Of a stretch of 11,326 nt of DNA, positions 6,330 through 11,326 are shown piece after piece. The translations under genes were made by a program, and so were the position numbers. Positions within the stretch are counted from its first letter, which is position 1; each line of letters begins with the position of its first letter. The notes below the pieces were generated by a model that made no database searches, was not told the DNA's origin, and saw only the letters and a list, made by a program, of their open reading frames with translations. Source of the stretch: CAISIP01 sp039934375 (GTDB lineage Bacteria; Pseudomonadota; Gammaproteobacteria; Burkholderiales; Burkholderiaceae_C); the NCBI GenBank assembly GCA_039934375.1, contig JBDTMH010000141.1, forward strand, positions 1 through 11,326, in the 5' to 3' direction.

Positions 6330-7073
6330 ATGTCCGATTGCCTTGGGTGGCGTCAAAAATTCGCGGTCCTGATCCCATCCACGAATACCAGCGTGCAACC
6401 CGAATTCGATGCCATGCGACCGCCCGGCGTGACCAACCACATCAGCCGCATTCGCATTCCCAACATTGCGCTGAACAATGACGAGGACTTCAATCGCCTG
6501 ATCACTCTGATTGCCGCTGCTCAGGACGATGCGGTCGATGCAGTCATGTCGTGTGAGCCCGATCGTCTGGTCATGGGCATTTCGGCTGAGACGTTTTGGG
6601 ACGGCCTGACGGCTAGCCGCACACTCAAGGCCCAACTGCACGAACGCACGGGGCTACCGGTGTCAATGGGGTCGGAGGCCTGTGACGCCGCGTTCCAGGC
6701 CCTGGGCATGAAGAAGATTGCGGTACTCACGCCTTATCAGCCAGTCGGCGATCGCAACGTGGCTCGTTTCTTCGAGGAGTCAGGGTTCGAGGTAAAGCGC
6801 ATCAAAGGCCTGTGCTGCGAGAGTCCGGTGAAGATTGCCCATGTGTCCGAGGGTCAATTGCGAGACGCGTTGATGGAACTTGACGGCGACGACATCGACG
6901 GCCTGGTCCAGGTCGGCACCAATCTGGCCATGGCGCGTCTAGCCGGCGAGGCCGAAACCTGGTTAAGCAAACCCGTCGTCGCGATCAACACCGCGATCTA
7001 CTGGCAGGCCTTGCGTTCGTCCGGAGTAGCCGACCGCATTAGTGGTTTCGGCAGCTTGCTCGAACGCCATTGA
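6330..7073 (+). CDS. Asp/Glu racemase-superfamily protein, maleate isomerase/arylmalonate decarboxylase-like
   Basis: The 247-residue protein has the length and layout of the maleate cis-trans isomerase and arylmalonate decarboxylase group, which is cytoplasmic and built of two alpha/beta lobes. Visible signatures are IPSTNTSVQPEF (residues 15-26), the end-of-strand segment RLVMGISAETFWDG (79-92), GMKKIAVLTPYQPVGDRN (126-143) and LVQVGTNLAMARL (192-204), then a KPVVAINTAIYW strand. Known isomerases have catalytic cysteines after two of these strands; here the corresponding places read MGISAE and VGTNLA, with no cysteine, so a standard two-cysteine isomerase mechanism is doubtful. Cysteines are at 4, 75, 118, 162 and 163. 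GGAG six bases before the ATG supports the start. It heads the rightward set. Confidence 0.85.
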   Translation: MSDCLGWRQKFAVLIPSTNTSVQPEFDAMRPPGVTNHISRIRIPNIALNNDEDFNRLITLIAAAQDDAVDAVMSCEPDRLVMGISAETFWDGLTASRTLKAQLHERTGLPVSMGSEACDAAFQALGMKKIAVLTPYQPVGDRNVARFFEESGFEVKRIKGLCCESPVKIAHVSEGQLRDALMELDGDDIDGLVQVGTNLAMARLAGEAETWLSKPVVAINTAIYWQALRSSGVADRISGFGSLLERH

Positions 7074-7080
7074 GCAAACT

Positions 7081-7758
7081 GTGATAGCCCATACCCGTAA
7101 ACCCATGGAAACAGTCGCCTCGCGCATATTCGGTGCTATCAAGGAGCAGATCATCGATGGCCACTACGCGCCAGGCGCGCGTATCACCGAGCAAAACATT
7201 GCTGCCGAGTTCAGCAGTTCACGGACACCGGTGCGAGAGGCCATGCGGCAGCTGGTGGCCGATGGTTTCGCTGTGTTCAAGCCCAATAGTGGCACCGTGG
7301 TGCGACAGTGGACGTCCGAACAGATGCGCCAGATCTTCGACGTTCGCGTGCTGATCGAGACGGAGATAGCCGGGCATGCGGCGCTGCGCATGACCAACAC
7401 CGATCTTGATGCGCTTGTGCAGTTGCAAGATGAAATCGAAGCGCAGGGTGCCGACGTCGGCGCAGACAACACCGCGCGTATTGGTCGTCTGAACCGGGAT
7501 TTCCACAACCTCATGGCAAGCGCCAGTCAGAACGAACGGCTGGTCTCGATGCTCGCTGCGGCCATCGAGGTGCCGATCGTACAACAGACTTTTCGCCGCT
7601 ACAACGCGATGCAGCTGGCGCGTAGTTTCGGCCATCATCGCGAGTTGATTGAAGCCTTCCGCGCACATGATGGCGCCTGGGCCAAGTGTGTGATGGGCAG
7701 CCATATTCATTCGGCCAAGCAATCCCTGATAGGAGCCACATCTCATGTCCACCATTGA
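7081..7758 (+). CDS. GntR-family transcriptional regulator with FCD ligand-binding domain
   Basis: This 225-residue protein has an N-terminal winged helix-turn-helix (about residues 9-75), with the GntR signature PGARITEQNIAAEFSSSRTPVREAMRQL, and a C-terminal all-helical FCD domain (about 83-215). FCD metal-ligand positions are present: RDFHNL (Asp140, His142), FGHHRELI (His185/186) and MGSHIH (His208/210). Such regulators bind small acids and usually release short palindromic operators. The likely targets are the two dyads at 6230-6239 and 6277-6296, giving control of both arms and of its own gene. The start is uncertain: the GTG at 7081 has only GAG upstream; an ATG at 7105 and a GTG at 7042 are alternatives, none with a good ribosome binding site. 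It overlaps the next gene by 14 bases. Confidence 0.9.
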   Translation: MIAHTRKPMETVASRIFGAIKEQIIDGHYAPGARITEQNIAAEFSSSRTPVREAMRQLVADGFAVFKPNSGTVVRQWTSEQMRQIFDVRVLIETEIAGHAALRMTNTDLDALVQLQDEIEAQGADVGADNTARIGRLNRDFHNLMASASQNERLVSMLAAAIEVPIVQQTFRRYNAMQLARSFGHHRELIEAFRAHDGAWAKCVMGSHIHSAKQSLIGATSHVHH

Positions 7759-8380
7759 CACCCCATCCTTGCAAGCCAACTATGCAAATGGCGCCTTCGG
7801 CGGCAAGTTGGGCTTCGGCACCCGCCAGGCGCTGGTGATGATCGACTTTGCGCGCGCCTATTTCGAGTCAGCCTCGCCGTTGTTCGCCAACCGGCCGGAG
7901 GTCATTGCGCCTGCGCGCTCGTTGTTGCAGTGGGCGCGCGCGCGCAAGATGCTGGTTTGCCATACCCGAGTCGAATATCGTCCTGACGGGCTCGATGGGG
8001 GTGTCTTCTTTCGCAAGGTTCCGGCGCTCAAGGTGTTCTGCGCCGGCAATCCGCTCGGAGACGTCGTTCCGGAACTCGCTCCGACCGACGGTGAACCGGT
8101 TGTGACCAAGCAATACGCCAGCGCCTTCTTTGGTACCTCGTTGGCCAGTACCTTGCATGCGCAGGGGGTCGACTGCGTGCTGCTGGCTGGTATGAGCACC
8201 AGTGGGTGCATCCGTGCCAGTGGAGTTGACGCCATGCAACTCGGATTCATCCCGGTGGTTGTCTCCGATGCATGCGGCGACCGGCATCCAGAGCCCCATG
8301 CTGCGAACCTGTTCGACCTGAATGCGAAATACGCCGACGTCATGACGCTGGCGCAAGTCCAGTCTGGCATCGCCTGCTGA
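7745..8380 (+). CDS. Isochorismatase-family cysteine amidohydrolase
   Basis: This 211-residue protein has the isochorismatase-like hydrolase fold. The expected catalytic triad is visible: Asp34 in LVMIDFARAYF, Lys122 in VVTKQYASAFFGT, and the nucleophile Cys155 in GMSTSGCIRASGVDAM, preceded by the non-proline cis-peptide region. The N-terminal extension and the FARAYF and STSGCIRAS segments are more like the N-carbamoylsarcosine amidase and maleamate amidohydrolase branch than like true isochorismatase. It therefore probably hydrolyses an amide C-N bond in the cytoplasm. The start has GGAG nine bases upstream, inside the end of the GntR gene, so the two genes are co-transcribed. Being next to a maleate-isomerase-like gene recalls the NicF/NicE pair of nicotinate breakdown. 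The substrate is inferred only from that context. Confidence 0.88.
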   Translation: MSTIDTPSLQANYANGAFGGKLGFGTRQALVMIDFARAYFESASPLFANRPEVIAPARSLLQWARARKMLVCHTRVEYRPDGLDGGVFFRKVPALKVFCAGNPLGDVVPELAPTDGEPVVTKQYASAFFGTSLASTLHAQGVDCVLLAGMSTSGCIRASGVDAMQLGFIPVVVSDACGDRHPEPHAANLFDLNAKYADVMTLAQVQSGIAC

Positions 8381-8413
8381 ATTGCAACCCTACAACTCCG
8401 ACCTATACCGACC

Positions 8414-9610
8414 ATGGCACTCGAACACATTACTGTCCTCGACCTCACCCACATGTTGTCCGGCCCTTATGGCACGATGATGCTGGCCGATCTTGGTGCG
8501 CGCACCATCAAGGTCGAGCCGGTAGGCGGCGGCGAGGGAACCCGTCGCCTGCTGGAACACGACCCGGAGTATTCGCGCCAGGGCATGGGCGCCTATTTCC
8601 TCACGCTCAACCGCAACAAGCAAAGCGTGTGCATCGACCTAAAGAGCGAAGCCGGCCGCAAGGTGTTTCACGACCTGGTGCGGCACGCTGACGTGGTCTA
8701 CGACAACTTCGGCGTCGGTGTAACCCAACGCCTGGGGATCGACCACGAGACCTTATCCAGGGTCAATCCGCGCATCATCACATGCTCGGTGACTGGGTTC
8801 GGAGAAACCGGGCCCGAGACCCGGCGCCCAGCCTTCGATCAGGTTGTGCAGGCCATGGGCGGTGGCATGTCGATCACCGGCAATGCCGAGACCGGACCGG
8901 TGCGCAGCGGCATCCCGATCGGCGACCTGGGCGGAGGCATATTCGGCACGATGGGTGTTCTGGCAGCGCTGGCAGAGCGCGAGCGCTCCGGCGTCGGTCA
9001 GCATGTCGATGTGTCAATGCTCGACGCTCAGATATCGATGCTCAACTACATGGCGACCATGTACTTGATGTCGGGCAACATTCCGGAAGGTGCCGGCAAC
9101 GGGCACTTTGTCCATGTGCCGTACAACAGCTACCCGACGGCCGACGGGCACATCATCGTGGCGTGTATCGGCGACGCCTTCTTCGCGCGGTTTGCAGAGT
9201 TCATCGGCATCCCAGAATTGCTTTCTCCGGAATTTAACAGCCAGCCAGTCCGGTACGCCGCCAAGGCCCGGATCGATGCGCTGGTGGGTGAGAAGATGAA
9301 GACCCAGACCACTGCAAGTTGGCAGGAGCAACTGCTGGCCGCCCGAATTCCGTGTGGTCCCGTCAACGACTTTCGGCAAGCGCTGGACGATAGCCAGGTC
9401 CGTTCGCGTCACATGGTCGTTGATGTGCAGTTGCACAACGGCGAAACCGTTCAAATGCCGGGTAACCCGATCAAGTTGTCGGCAGCGCAAACGCGCCCCT
9501 TCACCCGTCCACCGAAGTTGGGCGAACACACGCAGGCTGTGCTGGGTGATCTCGTGGGATACGACTCGGACCGCTTGGCGCAGCTGATCGCCGAAGGTTC
9601 GATCGCGTGA
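8414..9610 (+). CDS. CaiB/BaiF (family III) CoA-transferase
   Basis: The 398-residue protein is a family III CoA-transferase, which moves CoA from a donor such as succinyl-CoA to a free carboxylic acid through an enzyme-bound anhydride. It shows the usual order of motifs: ITVLDLTHMLSGPYGTMMLADLGA at the start, IKVEP, LNRNKQSVCIDLKSEAGR near residue 65-82, DNFGVGV, the catalytic Asp171 in PIGDLGGGIFG, HVDVSMLDAQ, and the C-terminal RIPCGPVNDF. Length is normal. No clear ribosome binding site lies before the ATG, which is 33 bp after the amidohydrolase stop. The stop overlaps the start of the lyase gene by four bases (GTGA), so the two are probably made together. A dicarboxylic acid such as citramalate would suit the lyase partner; this is inference. 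Confidence 0.93.
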   Translation: MALEHITVLDLTHMLSGPYGTMMLADLGARTIKVEPVGGGEGTRRLLEHDPEYSRQGMGAYFLTLNRNKQSVCIDLKSEAGRKVFHDLVRHADVVYDNFGVGVTQRLGIDHETLSRVNPRIITCSVTGFGETGPETRRPAFDQVVQAMGGGMSITGNAETGPVRSGIPIGDLGGGIFGTMGVLAALAERERSGVGQHVDVSMLDAQISMLNYMATMYLMSGNIPEGAGNGHFVHVPYNSYPTADGHIIVACIGDAFFARFAEFIGIPELLSPEFNSQPVRYAAKARIDALVGEKMKTQTTASWQEQLLAARIPCGPVNDFRQALDDSQVRSRHMVVDVQLHNGETVQMPGNPIKLSAAQTRPFTRPPKLGEHTQAVLGDLVGYDSDRLAQLIAEGSIA

Positions 9611-10557
9611 ACACCTTGTTTGAAGCCAATGCGATGGAACTGATTCATATTACAGACGTGTCTCCGCGCGACGGGTTGCAGAACCAGCCGAAGCATGTCG
9701 ATACGCAGGTCAAGCTCGAATTGATTCGTCGGCTGGCATTGGCGGGCGTTCACAGCGTCGAGGTGACAAGTTTCGTCTCGCCCAAGGCGGTGCCGCAGAT
9801 GTCCGATGCGGCTGATTTGCTTTCCCGTGTCATGGCGCAATTGCCCGGCTTGCGTGCGTCGGCCCTCGTACCCAACCTCAAGGGCTTGGAGCGCGCCTGC
9901 GCAGCCGGGGCGCAAGAAATCGCGGTGGTGCTGTCAGCCACTGAAACCATGAATCGGAAGAATATCAACATGGGTTTGTCGCAGGCGACCGAGGTCTGCG
10001 AGCAGACGCTCCAGGCGGCGAAGGCGCTCGGCCTGCAGACCCGGGCATATGTGGCAGTTGCATTCGAATGTCCATTTGAAGGTCCAACCTCTTTGGACAC
10101 TGTGGTCGACCTGTCGCGGCGCATGCACGCCGCCGGTGCCGACGAGGTTGTCATTGCCGACACTATCGGTGCAGCGTCTCCCGGCATGGTGAGAGATCGC
10201 CTGCATGTGCTCACGCAAGCAGTCCCTGTGGGGCAACTGGCGGTGCATTTTCACGACACTCGCGGCATGGGCGTTGCCAACGCCTGGGCAGCACTGGAAG
10301 CCGGCATCCGTCGCTTCGACGCCAGTGCCGGTGGCATCGGCGGTTGTCCGTTTGCACCCGGTGCCGCCGGGAACCTGGCCACTGAAGACCTGGTTCTGAT
10401 GTCAGAAAACAGCGGCTTTACCACCGGCATCGATATGCAGGCGTTGCTCAACGCAGTCGCATATGCCGAGGCGTCGTTGAGTCTACCGTTGGGTGGGCGC
10501 TCAACCCAGTGGCTGCGGCAGACCAACAAACGCGGACGGACAACTTCCGAATCCTGA
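9607..10557 (+). CDS. HMG-CoA lyase-like protein (3-hydroxy-3-methylglutaryl-CoA or citramalyl-CoA lyase type)
   Basis: This 316-residue protein belongs to the HMG-CoA lyase group of DRE-TIM metallolyases, which split a 3-hydroxyacyl-CoA into acetyl-CoA and a keto product. It has SPRDGLQNQ (Arg21, Asp22), the metal ligand pair in VHFHDTRG (His214, His216), and the catalytic loop GGCPFAPGAAGNLATEDL (Cys247, Asn255), all key residues present. The GTG start overlaps the CoA-transferase stop, with AAGG nine bases before it; an ATG at 9634 is the alternative. A CoA-transferase directly coupled to such a lyase is the arrangement known for citramalate to citramalyl-CoA to pyruvate plus acetyl-CoA in Chloroflexus, but HMG-CoA cleavage is equally possible. 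The tail after residue 297 is short and basic. Confidence 0.9.
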   Translation: MNTLFEANAMELIHITDVSPRDGLQNQPKHVDTQVKLELIRRLALAGVHSVEVTSFVSPKAVPQMSDAADLLSRVMAQLPGLRASALVPNLKGLERACAAGAQEIAVVLSATETMNRKNINMGLSQATEVCEQTLQAAKALGLQTRAYVAVAFECPFEGPTSLDTVVDLSRRMHAAGADEVVIADTIGAASPGMVRDRLHVLTQAVPVGQLAVHFHDTRGMGVANAWAALEAGIRRFDASAGGIGGCPFAPGAAGNLATEDLVLMSENSGFTTGIDMQALLNAVAYAEASLSLPLGGRSTQWLRQTNKRGRTTSES

Positions 10558-10581
10558 CCCTCAAACGCGGCCTGTTCCACG

Positions 10582-10728
10582 ATGAAACAAAAGACCCTTG
10601 CGATGGCCGCCGAACGAGCCGATGGATTCGAAACGCGTGAAGCGCTCCAAGGTACATATCCCGTACACGCGCAGCGACTTGTTCACCGTTGCCCAAAAAT
10701 TTTACCGATCGAGGAACACGCAGCATGA
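10582..10728 (+). CDS. 48-codon ORF overlapping the LeuC-type gene start, possible insertion-sequence remnant
   Basis: An ATG-started frame of 48 codons fills most of the 167-bp gap between the lyase and LeuC-type genes, and its stop overlaps the next start (ATGA). The first residues, MKQKTLAMAAERADGFE, look to me like the start of some IS5-group transposases, but after that no resemblance is seen, and the rest (including a single Cys37) has no known motif. There is no good ribosome binding site before its ATG. It could be a decayed transposase end, a short coupling leader for the LeuC-type gene, or a chance frame. Whether it is translated is uncertain. Confidence 0.3.
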   Translation: MKQKTLAMAAERADGFETREALQGTYPVHAQRLVHRCPKILPIEEHAA

Positions 10729-11326
10729 GCCGAACGCTTTACGACAAGATCTGGGACGAACATGTCGTTCACACCGAGGAGGACGGCACTGCGATGCTGT
10801 ACATCGACCGCCATTTGGTGCACGAAGTCACCAGCCCGCAGGCTTATGAAGGATTGAGGAAGGCGGGCCGCAAGGTCTGGCGGGTCAGCTCGGTCGTCGC
10901 CACCGCCGACCACAACACCCCCACGACCGGTTGGGAGCTGGGTTACGACGGCATCGCCGACCCTATCAGCCGCGAACAGATCACCACGCTCGACACCAAC
11001 ATCGCGCAGTACGGTGCCGCGGCCTATTTCCCGTTCCTGTCCAAACGCCAGGGCATCGTGCATGTGATGGGACCTGAAAACGGTGCCACGTTGCCGGGTA
11101 TGACGGTGGTCTGCGGTGATTCGCACACCTCGACACATGGCGCATTTGGTGCGCTGGCGCATGGCATAGGGACTAGCGAGGTCGAGCATGTGATGGCGAC
11201 TCAGACCCTACTCGCGCGCAAAGCAAAGAACATGTTGGTGCGCGTGGAGGGCGTGTTGCCGCGCGGCTGCGTCGCCAAGGACATTGTGCTTGCGGTCATT
11301 GGCCGCATCGGCACCGCAGGCGGTAC
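10725..11326 (+). CDS. LeuC-type aconitase-family dehydratase large subunit, 5' part cut by window edge
   Basis: The first 200 codons are present and the frame runs off the right edge. The sequence is clearly of the 3-isopropylmalate dehydratase large subunit group: MSRTLYDKIWDEHVV, ATADHNTPT (residues 59-67), REQITTLDTN, QGIVHVMGPENGATLPGMT, VVCGDSHTSTHGAFGALAHGIGTSEVEHV (128-156) and AKDIVLAVIGRIGTAGG. Such enzymes use a 4Fe-4S cluster and act with a separate small subunit (LeuD type), expected just beyond the edge. GAGGAA eight bases upstream supports the start. It closely resembles ordinary LeuC of Burkholderiales, so it may be the leucine-biosynthesis enzyme, but its position after the CoA-transferase and lyase suggests a catabolic role, for example hydration of citraconate to citramalate. 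The cluster ligand cysteines lie beyond the edge. Confidence 0.93.
   Translation, partial: MSRTLYDKIWDEHVVHTEEDGTAMLYIDRHLVHEVTSPQAYEGLRKAGRKVWRVSSVVATADHNTPTTGWELGYDGIADPISREQITTLDTNIAQYGAAAYFPFLSKRQGIVHVMGPENGATLPGMTVVCGDSHTSTHGAFGALAHGIGTSEVEHVMATQTLLARKAKNMLVRVEGVLPRGCVAKDIVLAVIGRIGTAGG

Noticed and set aside
7934..7945. Run of six GC dinucleotides in the amidohydrolase gene
   Set aside because: It encodes alternating Ala-Arg in frame, and a run this short is unremarkable in a GC-rich genome; no sign of phase variation.
10558..10724. Terminator between the lyase and LeuC-type genes
   Set aside because: I found no GC-rich stem followed by a T-run; the A/T-rich bases near 10695-10703 lack an adjoining hairpin.

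Overview
The window looks like a catabolic and uptake gene cluster from a moderately GC-rich betaproteobacterium, most likely of the order Burkholderiales. This is inferred from the strongly Burkholderiales-like LeuC sequence at the right end, the paired TRAP and ABC uptake systems, the CaiB/BaiF CoA-transferase and the FCD-type GntR regulator. No database search was possible, so the assignment is provisional. No rRNA, tRNA, CRISPR array or intact insertion sequence is visible.

Layout: two gene sets are transcribed away from a 203-bp control region (6127-6329). Leftwards (minus strand) run a small cupin protein, a 2-oxoglutarate/Fe(II) oxygenase-like protein, a NIPSNAP-family protein, and a complete TRAP transporter in the order small permease, large permease, substrate-binding protein. 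After a 279-bp gap come a Tat-exported ABC substrate-binding protein and the first 40 codons of its ATPase, cut by the window edge. Rightwards (plus strand) run an Asp/Glu racemase or maleate-isomerase-like protein, a GntR/FCD regulator, an isochorismatase-fold amidohydrolase, a CaiB/BaiF CoA-transferase, an HMG-CoA-lyase-like aldol lyase, a 48-codon ORF of doubtful status, and the first 200 codons of a LeuC-type dehydratase large subunit, cut by the right edge.

How the genes may work together (inference): the transporters bring in an organic acid, and the plus-strand enzymes convert it to central metabolites. A hydratase of the LeuCD type, a CoA-transferase and an HMG-CoA-lyase-like enzyme together would suit citraconate to citramalate to citramalyl-CoA to pyruvate plus acetyl-CoA. 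The maleate-isomerase-like and amidohydrolase genes recall the NicE/NicF pair that turns maleamate into fumarate, so an amide of maleate or a substituted maleate is a possible intermediate. The real substrate cannot be read from the sequence.

Regulation: the divergent region holds two dyads sharing a TGT-NN-ACA core, as bound by many FCD-type GntR proteins, with centres exactly 52 bp apart, about five helical turns. One lies in the spacer of a good minus-strand promoter. The GntR gene in the plus-strand set is the obvious candidate regulator of both arms. A terminator-like hairpin at the end of the TRAP large permease gene suggests separate control of the TRAP binding protein.
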